Source: Rhodospirillales bacterium (GTDB lineage Bacteria > Pseudomonadota > Alphaproteobacteria > ATCC43930 > CGMCC-115725). From it: a stretch of 41,854 nt of DNA. Positions 24,825 to 33,580 of the stretch are shown here, one piece after another; position 1 is the first letter of the stretch, and the number at the start of each line of letters is the position of its first letter. The stretch is from assembly GCA_947473305.1 (NCBI GenBank), contig CANJCB010000037.1, positions 1 to 41,854 on the forward strand, read 5' to 3'. The position numbers and the translations under genes are program-made. The notes beneath the pieces were generated by a model. That model saw nothing but the letters and a program-made list of their open reading frames with translations. It ran no database searches and was not told the DNA's origin.

Positions 24825-27659
24825 CCAATTCAGGGCTATGCCCGTCTCGACGACGATCGGGACAGATAGGGTCACGGCCGGGGCACAGGCTCCTTCCATG
24901 ATCTCTTTTGCGAGCGCCGCCGTGGCCTCCGCCTCGGCATCCGAGGCTTCGAAGACCAATTCGTCGTGGACCTGCAGCAGCATGCGGGACGACAGACCGG
25001 CCTGCTTCAGCGCGGGCGGAATGCGGCGCATCGCGCGCTTGATGATATCGGCGGCCGAGCCCTGCAGCGGCGCGTTGACCGCCTGACGTTCGGCGAAGGC
25101 GCGGCGGGCGCCGTTGCCGTCCTTGATGCCCGGGATGTAGCAGCGCCGGCCGAACAGCGTTTCCACGAAGCCGCGCTCGCGACATTCCGCCTTGATCCGG
25201 TCCATATAGCTGCGGATGCCGGGGAACTTCGCGAAATAGGCGCGGATGTAATCCGCCGCCTCGCCCTGCGGGACTTGAAGCTGCTGGGCCAAGCCAAAGG
25301 CGCTGATCCCATAGATAATGCCGAAATTGATCGCCTTGGCGCGGCGACGGATCATCGGATCCATGCCCTCGATCGGCACGCCGAAAACCTCGCTCGCGGT
25401 GATCGCATGGATGTCGGCCCCGGCGGCGAAGGCCTCGCGCAACTCCTGGATCTCCGCCATATGGGCCGCAAGCCGCAATTCGATCTGGCTGTAGTCGGCC
25501 GAAACGATCTTATGGCCGGGTTCCGCGACGAAGGCCCGGCGGATCTTGCGTCCTTCCTCGGTGCGGATCGGGATGTTCTGAAGATTGGGATCGGTCGATG
25601 ACAGCCGCCCGGTCTGCGCGCCCACCAGCGAGAAGCTGGTATGGACCCGGCCGGTCATGGCATTGACCTGCTCGACCAGGGCATCCGCATAGGTGCTCTT
25701 GAGCTTTGCGAGTTGCCGCCAATCCAAGACCCGAGCCGGCAGGTCGTGGGTCATGGCGAGCTGTTCCAGCACGGCAGCGTCGGTGCCATAGGCGCCGGTC
25801 TTCATCTTCTTGCCGCCGGGCAGGCTCAGCTCGTCGAAGAGCACCTCGCCCAATTGCTTCGGCGAGGCGACATTGAAGGGATGGCCTGCGAGCTTGTGGA
25901 TCTCCTGCTCCAGGTCCGCCATCCGTCGCGCGAAATCCCCTGAGAGGCGCTTCAGTTCCTCGCGGTCGACCTTGATTCCCGCCCGCTCCATATTCGCGAT
26001 GACCGGCACGAGCGGCCGTTCGACCGTCTCGTAGAACCGCACCATGCGTTCCGCCAGAAGGCGCGGCTTCAAGACGCGATGGAGGCGCAGCGCGAAATCC
26101 GCATCCTCCGCCGCATAGGCGCAGGCCTTGTCGAGCGGCACGGCGGCGAAGCCCGTATGGCTCTTCCCCGACCCGGCGACATCCTTATAGGCGATCATCT
26201 GATGGCCGAAATGCAGCATGGCCAATTCGTCGAGCCCATGGCCATGCATCCCGCCCTCCAAAACGAAGGAGAGAAGCATCGTGCAATCGGTCGGGCTGAC
26301 GTCGATGCCGTAGCCGCAGAAGACTTCAAGATCGTATTTGATATTTTGGCCGATCTTGAGGACGCCCGGGTCTTCGAACAGCGGCTTCAACCGCGCCAAG
26401 GCGTCGGCGAGCGGGATCTGGCGCAGCGCTTCCGCATCCTGCGCCGGACCGCCAGCCAGATCGAGAATGCCTTGCGGCGGCGCAACCTTGTGGGCAAGCG
26501 GGATGTAGCAGGCATGGCCCGGTTCCACCGCCATCGAGATGCCGACGAGCTCCGCCTTTGCCGAGGAGAGGGAGGTGGTCTCCGTATCGACAGCCACGCT
26601 GCCTGCTGCCTTGGCCAGGGCGATCCAGCGGTCGAGATGATCGAGGTCCTGCACCAACTCGTAACGCTGCAGAATGTCGCGCAGCCCCGGTACAGTCGCG
26701 AGAGGCATCCGTTCGCCGGGTGCTTGCGTCTTGAGCGGCAGCGGCTGCACGACGGGCAGGGGCGAGCCTGTCACCGGAGGCAGCGACCCATCGGCATTGA
26801 GCTTCGCCTCGATGCGCCCGATCAGCGACCGGAACCCCTGGTCCCGCAGGAAAGTGATGAGCTTCTCGCGATCCGTCGGGCGGACTTCGAGCTTTTCCAT
26901 CGGACAAGGGAGCGGGACCCGCTCGTCGAGCTTCACCAGCCTTTTGGAGATCCGAGCCAGATCCGCGTAGTCGAGCAGCGATTGCCGCCGCTTCGGCTGC
27001 TTGATTTCCAGCGCCCGGTCCAGAAGGGTCTCGAGATCGCCATAGGTATTGATGAGTTCGGCGGCGGTCTTCACACCGATCCCCGGCACGCCCGGCACGT
27101 TATCGACGCTGTCGCCGCAGAGCGCCTGGACATCGACGACCTTTTCCGGCCCCACGCCGAATTTCTCCACGACCTCGGCCGCCCCGATCGGCCGGTTCTT
27201 GATCGGATCGAACATGCCGATCTTGTCGGTCACGAGTTGCATCAGATCCTTGTCGGAGGACACGATGGTGACCTGCGCGCCCGCCGCGGCGGCTTCCCGC
27301 GCATAGGTGGCGATAAGGTCGTCCGCCTCGAAGCCCGAAGCCTCGATCTGGCAGATGTTGAAAGCCTCGGTCGCATCCCGGACGAGCTTGAACTGCGGGA
27401 TCAGATCGGCAGGGGGCTCAGCCCGGTTCGCCTTGTATTGATCGTAGATCTGGTCGCGGAAGGTCGGACCCGCCGCATCGAAGATCACCGCGATATGATC
27501 GGCCTCGGTCTCACGCAGGAATTTCCAGAGAATATTGGCGAAACCCAGCACCGCCCCCACCGGGGTCCCATCGGGGCGGGTGAGCGGCGGCAACGCGTGA
27601 TAGGCCCGGAAAATATAGCCCGAACCGTCGATCAGATAGACGTGGCGAAGCTCTTTCAC
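24810..27659 (-). CDS. polA: DNA polymerase I
   Basis: This 949-aa three-domain enzyme removes RNA primers and fills repair gaps. The N-terminal 5' nuclease starts YLIDGSGYIFRAYHALPPL and contains VSSDKDLMQLV and GDSVDNVPGVPGIGVKTA. The proofreading exonuclease keeps D-x-E (VDTETTS, Asp about 358). The polymerase domain shows motif A DYSQIELRLAAHM (about 720), motif B RRRAKAINFGIIYG and motif C LQVHDELVFE (about 898). The GTG start has no clear Shine-Dalgarno sequence, but the upstream gene ends 5 bases before it, suggesting coupling. The stop codon lies inside a palindromic repeat element. Confidence 0.97.
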   Translation of the reverse strand: MKELRHVYLIDGSGYIFRAYHALPPLTRPDGTPVGAVLGFANILWKFLRETEADHIAVIFDAAGPTFRDQIYDQYKANRAEPPADLIPQFKLVRDATEAFNICQIEASGFEADDLIATYAREAAAAGAQVTIVSSDKDLMQLVTDKIGMFDPIKNRPIGAAEVVEKFGVGPEKVVDVQALCGDSVDNVPGVPGIGVKTAAELINTYGDLETLLDRALEIKQPKRRQSLLDYADLARISKRLVKLDERVPLPCPMEKLEVRPTDREKLITFLRDQGFRSLIGRIEAKLNADGSLPPVTGSPLPVVQPLPLKTQAPGERMPLATVPGLRDILQRYELVQDLDHLDRWIALAKAAGSVAVDTETTSLSSAKAELVGISMAVEPGHACYIPLAHKVAPPQGILDLAGGPAQDAEALRQIPLADALARLKPLFEDPGVLKIGQNIKYDLEVFCGYGIDVSPTDCTMLLSFVLEGGMHGHGLDELAMLHFGHQMIAYKDVAGSGKSHTGFAAVPLDKACAYAAEDADFALRLHRVLKPRLLAERMVRFYETVERPLVPVIANMERAGIKVDREELKRLSGDFARRMADLEQEIHKLAGHPFNVASPKQLGEVLFDELSLPGGKKMKTGAYGTDAAVLEQLAMTHDLPARVLDWRQLAKLKSTYADALVEQVNAMTGRVHTSFSLVGAQTGRLSSTDPNLQNIPIRTEEGRKIRRAFVAEPGHKIVSADYSQIELRLAAHMAEIQELREAFAAGADIHAITASEVFGVPIEGMDPMIRRRAKAINFGIIYGISAFGLAQQLQVPQGEAADYIRAYFAKFPGIRSYMDRIKAECRERGFVETLFGRRCYIPGIKDGNGARRAFAERQAVNAPLQGSAADIIKRAMRRIPPALKQAGLSSRMLLQVHDELVFEASDAEAEATAALAKEIMEGACAPAVTLSVPIVVETGIALNWEEAH

Positions 27660-27664
27660 GGGGG

Positions 27665-27925
27665 TCAGGGACGCGCAGGCGCTGCCGGCGGCGGATGGTC
27701 TTCCTGGCGGGTCTTCAGGCTGGAGCCGGGACCGGGGGGTTCCACCCCATGGCTCTGAGCCGCGGCGCGATGCGACTCATGGATGAAGAGGCGGGAGCAA
27801 TAGGGGCATTCGACCTTGCCGTCCGCCGCCAGGTTCAAGAAAACTTTCGGATGCCCGAGCGCGCCGCCGCCACCGTTGCAGGCGGCGACCATCGTGTCGA
27901 TATAGACCGTTTCGGAGGGCTGCAT
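27665..27925 (-). CDS. Zinc-finger zf-CHCC protein (NDUFS6-like)
   Basis: This 86-aa protein has the zf-CHCC pattern: Cys16 in ACNGGGGALGHPKVF, a His at about 25, then CPYC (about 40-43). In mitochondria the same fold is NDUFS6, an accessory subunit of complex I, and alphaproteobacteria carry a homologous protein. The Pro-rich C-terminus (PPPAAPARP) is unusual and probably disordered. It precedes polA by 5 bases. A second complex I accessory-type protein (NDUFA12) lies at 5086-5460. Confidence 0.8.
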   Translation of the reverse strand: MQPSETVYIDTMVAACNGGGGALGHPKVFLNLAADGKVECPYCSRLFIHESHRAAAQSHGVEPPGPGSSLKTRQEDHPPPAAPARP

Positions 27926-27996
27926 CGGTTCGACTTAATCCTGAGACAAGGTCGGCGCCTTATGCTCCGACAGATAGCGCCGACGTTGACCGGCTT

Positions 27997-29025
27997 ATGG
28001 AGCGGATGATACCCATTAGTGCGTTACAATCAATGACCAGCTCAGTGCTCCTCGCAGATCCTCCGGCCGGTGGCGCCGCATCGAACCGCGTTTCCTCCTC
28101 GGAGAACGCGGTGGAAGTGCGCGGCCTCGCCAAGACATATGGGAAGAGCGCGCGGATGGCGCTAGACCATGTGGATCTCGCGATCCCGCGCGGGTCGATC
28201 TTCGGGCTTCTGGGTCCCAACGGCGCGGGTAAGTCGACACTCATCAATATCCTGGCGGGCCTTGTGCTCAAGTCCGGCGGCAAGGCATCGATCTGGGGCA
28301 TCGATATCGACGAAAACCCGCGGCAGGCGCGCGCCGCGATCGGCGTCGTCCCGCAAGAGCTGAATATCGACCCTTTCTTCACGCCCTGGGAATTGCTCGA
28401 TCTCCAGGCCGGACTTTATGGAGTTCCGAAGTCGGAACGGCGCACCGACGAGATCCTGGAGGCCGTGGGGCTGGTCGAGAAGCGCAACGCCTGGGGCCGC
28501 ACCCTCTCCGGCGGGATGCGGCGGCGCCTGATGGTCGCGAAGGCGCTTGTTCATTCGCCGCCGGTGCTGGTCCTGGACGAGCCCACCGCCGGGGTTGACG
28601 TCGAATTGCGCCGGCAACTTTGGGCCCATGTACGGAGTCTTAATCAAAGCGGGACGACAGTCCTCCTCACCACCCATTATCTGGAGGAGGCCGAGGAGCT
28701 GTGCGACCGCATCGCTATCATCAATCATGGAAAAGTGGTCGCCTGCGACACGACCCAATCGCTTCTGGGTCGGCTCGACGTCAAGGAAATGGTGGTGCTT
28801 CTCGATCAACCGATCACGGAGATTCCGGCAAGCCTTCAGGAATTCGCGCTCTCCGTCTCCCAGCCCGGGCGGCTGGTCTTCCGCTACGAGCCGAGCCGCA
28901 CCTCCCCCGGCCGTCTCTTCGCGGCGCTTCAGGCGGCGGGGCTCGAGATCCGCGACGTGATCACCGAGCAAACCGATCTGGAAGACATCTTCCTTCAGCT
29001 CATCCGAAGCGGCGTGCAACCGTGA
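27997..29025 (+). CDS. ABC transporter ATP-binding protein (ABC-2/CcmA-like), no permease
   Basis: This 342-aa ATPase has Walker A GPNGAGKST (about 73-81), signature LSGGMRRRL, Walker B VLVLDEPTAGVD and LLTTHYLEEAEE, in the drug/polysaccharide exporter (YadG/NodI) style. The C-terminal extension is usual for this group. The start is uncertain: ATG 27997, 28006 (best spacing to GGAG) or 28033; the conserved domain begins near residue 37. The stop overlaps the next gene as GTGA. An ABC-2 permease normally follows, but a lipoprotein hydrolase is found here instead. Confidence 0.88.
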   Translation: MERMIPISALQSMTSSVLLADPPAGGAASNRVSSSENAVEVRGLAKTYGKSARMALDHVDLAIPRGSIFGLLGPNGAGKSTLINILAGLVLKSGGKASIWGIDIDENPRQARAAIGVVPQELNIDPFFTPWELLDLQAGLYGVPKSERRTDEILEAVGLVEKRNAWGRTLSGGMRRRLMVAKALVHSPPVLVLDEPTAGVDVELRRQLWAHVRSLNQSGTTVLLTTHYLEEAEELCDRIAIINHGKVVACDTTQSLLGRLDVKEMVVLLDQPITEIPASLQEFALSVSQPGRLVFRYEPSRTSPGRLFAALQAAGLEIRDVITEQTDLEDIFLQLIRSGVQP

Positions 29026-30062
29026 GGGGCGTGGCCAAGGGACTGGCGCTGAGCCTCCTGCTGCTGCTCTCCGCCTGCGCCGTGCCGGAGGCGTCGCGCG
29101 ATTCCACCACGGGAAGGCCCGTCCAGGAAATCACCGGACGCTGGAAGCCGGTGCCCCAGAACGACACGCTGGTCGCCGCCGACGGCGTCAAGCTGCCCAT
29201 GCGCGTCTGGCTGCCGGAAGACAGCGCACCGGTCAAAGCGGTGATCGTGGCGCTTCACGGCTTCAACGATTATTCCAACGCCTTCGCAGTTCCGGCAAAG
29301 GATTGGGCGATCCATGGCGTCGCGACCTACGCCTATGACCAGCGTGGCTTCGGCGCGACTGCCGAGCGCGGTTCTTGGGTTGGCAGGAAGAAGCTCGACG
29401 AAGACGCGGCCTCGGCAACCCGCATGGCGCATCAGCGGCACCCCGGCGTGCCGGTCTATCTCCTGGGCGAAAGCATGGGCGGGGCGATCATCGTCAGCGC
29501 CGTCACCGGCGAAGCCGGCGCGCCTCGTCCCGAAGTGAACGGCATCATTCTCTCCGCACCTGCCGTCTGGGGCCGGGAGACGATGAATATCGCCGAACGG
29601 ACAGCGCTTTGGGTGGTCAAGAAGATCGCCCCGCGCATGACCTTGACCGGCAGCGGGCTCAAGATCTGGCCCTCCGACAATATCGAGATGCTGCGGGGCC
29701 TGAGCCGCGACCCGATGATCATCAAGGAGACGAGGGTCGATGCGATCGACGGCCTGGTCGATCTGATGAGCGCGGCGCTTCAGGCGGCGCCGGACGTCAA
29801 GGTCCCGATGCTCATGCTCTATGGCGAGAAGGACCAGCTCATTCCCAAGGTCCCGACCAAGCTCATGATCGAGCGGCTTCCGCTCGACGCGGCCCTGAGC
29901 CGGCGCATCGCCTGGTATCCCCATGGCTATCACATGCTGCTCCGCGATCTCGAAGCGCCGGTGGTCCTGAACGATATCGAAGCCTGGATCGAGGATCATA
30001 ACGCGCCGCTGCCCTCGGCAGCCGACCTCAACGCGAGCCGGATCCTCTTCGCTCAGAAATAG
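29022..30062 (+). CDS. Lipoprotein alpha/beta hydrolase (lysophospholipase-like)
   Basis: This 346-aa hydrolase has a lipoprotein signal (LALSLLLLLSAC, Cys19), so it is probably anchored in the envelope. The Hydrolase_4 core shows HGFNDYSNAFAVPAKDW (oxyanion), YDQRGFGAT, the nucleophile elbow GESMGG (Ser151), LYGEKDQLIPK (Asp271) and WYPHGYHMLL (His301 or His304), a full triad. The family cleaves monoacylglycerols or lysophospholipids. The GTG start overlaps the ABC ATPase stop, so the two are coupled, suggesting a shared lipid-handling role. Confidence 0.85.
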   Translation: MRGVAKGLALSLLLLLSACAVPEASRDSTTGRPVQEITGRWKPVPQNDTLVAADGVKLPMRVWLPEDSAPVKAVIVALHGFNDYSNAFAVPAKDWAIHGVATYAYDQRGFGATAERGSWVGRKKLDEDAASATRMAHQRHPGVPVYLLGESMGGAIIVSAVTGEAGAPRPEVNGIILSAPAVWGRETMNIAERTALWVVKKIAPRMTLTGSGLKIWPSDNIEMLRGLSRDPMIIKETRVDAIDGLVDLMSAALQAAPDVKVPMLMLYGEKDQLIPKVPTKLMIERLPLDAALSRRIAWYPHGYHMLLRDLEAPVVLNDIEAWIEDHNAPLPSAADLNASRILFAQK

Positions 30063-30488
30063 TCAGGTCGCCGCCGCGTCGAGGATCTCGACGGTATGCG
30101 AGATCTCCGCCGTGGCGGCGAGCATGGCTGTCGCGGAGCAATATTTCTCATGCGACAGGGCGATCGCCCGCTCGACTTTCGCGGGCGAAAGCCCATACCC
30201 CGTGACGAGATAGCGCAGACCGATCCGAGTGAAGACCTTGGGATCGGTTTCCGCCCGTTCGGCTTCGAGTTCCACGACGCAATCCGTCACCTTCTCCCGG
30301 CCTCGCCGCAGGATGAGGACCACATCGACAGCCGTGCAACCACCGAGCCCCAAGAGCAGCATCTCCATTGGACGCACGCCCAGGTCCCGCCCGCCCACAT
30401 CCGGAGCGCCATCCATGACCACCGCATGGCCGCTGCCCGATTCACCCACGAACATCATGCCATCGACCAGCTTTACTCGCGCCTTCAT
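30063..30488 (-). CDS. OsmC family protein
   Basis: This 141-aa protein belongs to the OsmC/Ohr family, YhfA-like branch: FVGESGSGHAVVMDG, then PMEMLLLGLGGCTAVDVVLILRR with one conserved Cys, and ALSHEKYCSATAMLA with the second. Together the cysteines form the peroxidatic site of OsmC-type thiol peroxidases, although in YhfA-like proteins the activity is unproven. The start at 30488 is supported by GAGGGG 5 bases upstream. It ends tail-to-tail with the hydrolase gene, stop codons touching. Confidence 0.87.
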   Translation of the reverse strand: MKARVKLVDGMMFVGESGSGHAVVMDGAPDVGGRDLGVRPMEMLLLGLGGCTAVDVVLILRRGREKVTDCVVELEAERAETDPKVFTRIGLRYLVTGYGLSPAKVERAIALSHEKYCSATAMLAATAEISHTVEILDAAAT

Positions 30489-30753
30489 GGAGCCCCTCAT
30501 CGCCATTTCCAACGGGCGAGCTTAGTGCGTTCGGCGGAAGACGCAAACCCGAACGCCAGGAGGCCGGGGCAATTTCCGACAATTGGCTGGCCGTTGAAAT
30601 TCTTCCGGTTTATTCTTCCGGGCCGAGCCGAATGAGCGGTGCGGTCTTATTGCACATGATGGCCATGTCGGTTTCGGAATACCGGTCATTGATACCTGCC
30701 TGCGCGACGGCGCGAGAGACGCGCCGCGTTCCCCTCCGACAGGTGGGGGGCGT
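30489..30753. other. Intergenic region with a short direct repeat
   Basis: This 265-base stretch between the divergent OsmC and 455-aa genes has no credible reading frame. It contains a direct repeat of ATTCTTCCGG (30599-30608 and 30612-30621) and a strong AGGTGGGGGG ribosome binding site for the downstream gene. I see no promoter I trust. Confidence 0.4.
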
Positions 30754-32121
30754 ATGATGGCCGACGCTCTGAGCGTTCTCCATCAGGTCGAAGAGCGCAT
30801 CCTCGAACTTTCCGAAGAAAAATTCCTCGATCTCATGGTGCTGCTCCATGAGATTCGCAGCCATCCCGACGCTGCCCGGGCGATCGAAAAAGCCCGGCCC
30901 CGGATGATCAGGCTGCGGCCCCCCCGCCCCCCGAGCATCCAGCGCATCTTCTACTATCCTTTCGAAGACCTGCTCTGCGGCGGCCCCGCCGCGCCCACGG
31001 AAGATGGCCGCGTGCCCCGTGAAGCGTTGCAACTCTGCTGGAAAGTCGTGGCGAGTTCGATCGGCCCCGCGACCATCCAGGGCCTGGAGCAGCGTCTCGC
31101 CACCTCCCAGGACCGGCGCCGGCAGATCACGGACCTCGGCCGCAAGCTCTGGCCGGCCGGCGCCAAGGCCCTGCGGACCGCCCTCGCCCGCGCCTCCGAG
31201 GATCCCCTCTTCGCCCAGGCGACTTTCGGCGGCAGCGCGGTGTTGCCGCTTATCGAGGACATCGCCGGGGTATTGCCGCTTGCCGAAGAGATCGAGACCC
31301 TCAAGGAACGCTTTCCGGAAAAGCCCGTCCAGGGCCTGACCGATGAGGACTCCGAGGCGATCCAAGCGACGATCACCCGCATCCGCGGGCAAGGGTTGGG
31401 CGAATCCCGCCCGCTCGTTTGGACGCTCGCCGCCCGCATGGCAAATCCGGCCGATTTCCTGCTGCGTTTCCTCGAAGGCGGGGCGGGAGCCTCGGATGAA
31501 GCATCGGACAAGCTCATCGACGCCTCGGTCGTTCGGCTTGCCGACGAGTTACGCCGGGTCGAAACGGAAGTCAGGGAAACCCAAAGCGCCCTCGACGTGG
31601 CGGGTGAGGCGGCGAAGCTAGCCGATACGCTCGTGTCGGCGCGCCAATTCGCGGACAAGCGCAAACATCTGGAAGGCCCCCTCAAAGAGATCAGCATGCA
31701 CTTGAAACGCATGGTCGAAACGGAAGTGTTGAAGGACGCCGATTCAACCGTCCTCGATGCGGTCCCCGCCGCACCGGCGGCCGGCGCCGATGGCCTGCCC
31801 GAACTGCCCGCGGATAGTGCGCTGATCGACGCCGAGAACCGCGTTCGGGCCCTGCGCAAATGCGCGAAATTCGCTGGCGCCGTGGATCTCGACAAGGCTG
31901 TGGGAGACAAACTCAAGAGCATCGCCGACGAGGTTGAGCATCGCGCCATGGCGATGCTCGACGCGCTGCCCAAGAATGCTATCGCCACCGAGGTCAAACC
32001 TGTGGCCGAGCGCCATCTCTGCAACTCGGTTCGCATGCTGGAGCTGGCGCAAGGTCCCAATGCGGCCGAGAAGGTCCTGCGCACCGGCCTCGCCCGAATC
32101 GCCAAGGCCTTCGCCGACTAG
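30754..32121 (+). CDS. 455-aa protein of unknown function
   Basis: I recognise no family. The protein has no signal peptide or membrane segment and is mostly helical. The first 60 residues are amphipathic (VLHQVEERILELSEEKFLDL). RMIRLRPPRPPSIQRIFYYP is followed by FEDLLCGG. A later coiled-coil-like region reads RLADELRRVETEVRETQSAL. The C-terminal quarter is Ala/Leu-rich, with two Cys (CAKFAGAVD; HLCNSVRMLEL). AGGTGGGGGG precedes two Met codons (30754 or 30757). It may be a scaffold or a regulator. The gene ends just before tRNA-Arg. Confidence 0.75.
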   Translation: MMADALSVLHQVEERILELSEEKFLDLMVLLHEIRSHPDAARAIEKARPRMIRLRPPRPPSIQRIFYYPFEDLLCGGPAAPTEDGRVPREALQLCWKVVASSIGPATIQGLEQRLATSQDRRRQITDLGRKLWPAGAKALRTALARASEDPLFAQATFGGSAVLPLIEDIAGVLPLAEEIETLKERFPEKPVQGLTDEDSEAIQATITRIRGQGLGESRPLVWTLAARMANPADFLLRFLEGGAGASDEASDKLIDASVVRLADELRRVETEVRETQSALDVAGEAAKLADTLVSARQFADKRKHLEGPLKEISMHLKRMVETEVLKDADSTVLDAVPAAPAAGADGLPELPADSALIDAENRVRALRKCAKFAGAVDLDKAVGDKLKSIADEVEHRAMAMLDALPKNAIATEVKPVAERHLCNSVRMLELAQGPNAAEKVLRTGLARIAKAFAD

Positions 32122-32127
32122 AGGCCA

Positions 32128-32156
32128 TTGCAACCGTTCCCTCTCTGGGCTAGGGT
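32128..32156 (+). promoter_or_regulatory. Probable promoter of tRNA-Arg
   Basis: TTGCAA (32128-32133) and TAGGGT (32151-32156) are 17 bases apart, placing the start about 7 bases before the tRNA. It begins 6 bases after the stop of the 455-aa gene. Confidence 0.5.
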
Positions 32157-32169
32157 CTCGCCGCTTCGG

Positions 32170-32246
<77 letters not shown>

Positions 32247-32374
32247 AATTTTCCAATTACTTAAGCGACGAGATTTCGATATTTGCCCGGCTCCGGCTGG
32301 CATATAGCGAGGAGTTGCGTCAGGCTCCCTGAGGAAGAATGGCGGCAAATCGGAACCGGAAAGGGCTGAAGGAC

Positions 32375-33262
32375 ATGGGCGTCGATCTGTCGAAGCGAAG
32401 CTATCTGGGCCGGGCGGTCCTTGGCGGCATCGTCGCGATCATCTGCGGCGTGACCTCGGTGGCAGCTTCAGCGCAATCCGTTCCGCAGGGAGGGGTACTG
32501 GACAAGCTGCGCAAGGCGGGCGTCGTCAAGATCGCTCTGGTGAACGCCCCGCCCTATGGCACCATGAGCCCTGATGGGACAGTTGGCGGGCTTGGGCCGA
32601 CCGTTGTCAAAACGATCATGGCGCGGCTCGGCGTGCCCAAGGTCGAAGGCGTCATCTCGACCTATGGTGAATTGATCCCCGGCCTGATGGCGGGGCGCTG
32701 GGACATCATCGGAGCGACCATGACGATCACCCCGGCGCGCTGCCAACAGGTGACTTTCTCCGATCCGGAATTCATCGAGGGCCTGGGCTTTGCCTATGTG
32801 CCCGCCGACGTGCCCTCTCCGCCCAAGAGCATCAAGGAAATCGGCGAGAAGCTCGACCAGATCGGCGTCAAATCCGGCTCCAACGAGCTAGCCGTGATGC
32901 AGGCCTCGGCCGCCGCGGGTCGCAAGGGCACCGTATCGCAATTTCCCGACAATGCGGCGATGCTGGAAGGACTGCAGAGCAAGCGCGTCCAGCTCGTCGT
33001 GGGCGGGGTCATGGTCCTGCGCGCCGAGCGGGACCGGCGGAACAACGGGTTCGAGGTGATTTATCCGATGCCCGACGACATTCTGCGCGGTCAGAGCGGC
33101 GCGTTCCGCCCCGGCGACAAGGATCTGATCGACGCCTATCAGGCCGAGCTTCGGAAGATGAAGGCATCCGGTGAATTGGCGAAGATGGTCACGTCCTTCG
33201 GCTTCGATGTGCTCCCCGGCGCCATGGAAATGACCAACGAGCAAGCCTGTAAGATTCAGTGA
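32375..33262 (+). CDS. Amino-acid-type (EhuB-like) solute-binding protein, paralogue
   Basis: This 295-aa protein has a signal peptide (AVLGGIVAIICGVTSVAASA) and a family 3 solute-binding body: LDKLRKAGVVKIALVNAPPY, PDGTVGGLGPTVVK, RWDIIGATMTITPARC, QVTFSDPEF and the terminal MTNEQACKIQ. It is clearly related to the protein at 11796-12659, roughly 40-50% identical by eye, with the same two Cys. It keeps TMTITPAR, the usual ligand loop, where the other has SLSISKAR. Start 32375 is chosen over 32339 for its better signal peptide. No permease gene is near. Confidence 0.83.
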   Translation: MGVDLSKRSYLGRAVLGGIVAIICGVTSVAASAQSVPQGGVLDKLRKAGVVKIALVNAPPYGTMSPDGTVGGLGPTVVKTIMARLGVPKVEGVISTYGELIPGLMAGRWDIIGATMTITPARCQQVTFSDPEFIEGLGFAYVPADVPSPPKSIKEIGEKLDQIGVKSGSNELAVMQASAAAGRKGTVSQFPDNAAMLEGLQSKRVQLVVGGVMVLRAERDRRNNGFEVIYPMPDDILRGQSGAFRPGDKDLIDAYQAELRKMKASGELAKMVTSFGFDVLPGAMEMTNEQACKIQ

Positions 33263-33353
33263 GGTCTTTTGATCGGGCCGCCGCCAGCGCCCTTCAATCC
33301 TGTCTAACGCGAAGAAGGCCGGGCTTCGCTCAGGATGCGGATGGGCTGCCTTC

Positions 33354-33557
33354 ATGAGCATCTGGAACGCCGTCCTCAGAACACTGGTGGCCAATTTCGT
33401 CAAGCATCGCCGCACCTATCGCGATGTGGTGGACTTGCCGAATGTGAAAGCGACGCTGGAAACCGATGGGAAAGCGAAGACTGCCGGTCGTATCGCGGGA
33501 CGGGCGCTAAAGCGTTTCCGGGGAACCGCCCCCCCTCCCGACACCACGCAGAAATAG
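33354..33557 (+). CDS. Small 67-aa protein of unknown function
   Basis: This reading frame has a protein-like composition: MSIWNAVLRTLVANFVKHRR, then TYRDVVDLPNVKATLETDGKAK and a basic, Pro-rich tail. It is basic (rich in Arg and Lys) and may contain an amphipathic helix. No strong ribosome binding site is present. Overlapping frames look less like protein. It is convergent with the protease-like gene that ends at 33581. Confidence 0.45.
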   Translation: MSIWNAVLRTLVANFVKHRRTYRDVVDLPNVKATLETDGKAKTAGRIAGRALKRFRGTAPPPDTTQK

Positions 33558-33580
33558 ATGGGTAAGGACCGATTTTAATT

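Noticed and set aside
26079..27758. Long open frame (559 codons) on the plus strand
   Set aside because: It is antisense to polA and rich in Arg, Gly and His, as shadow frames are.
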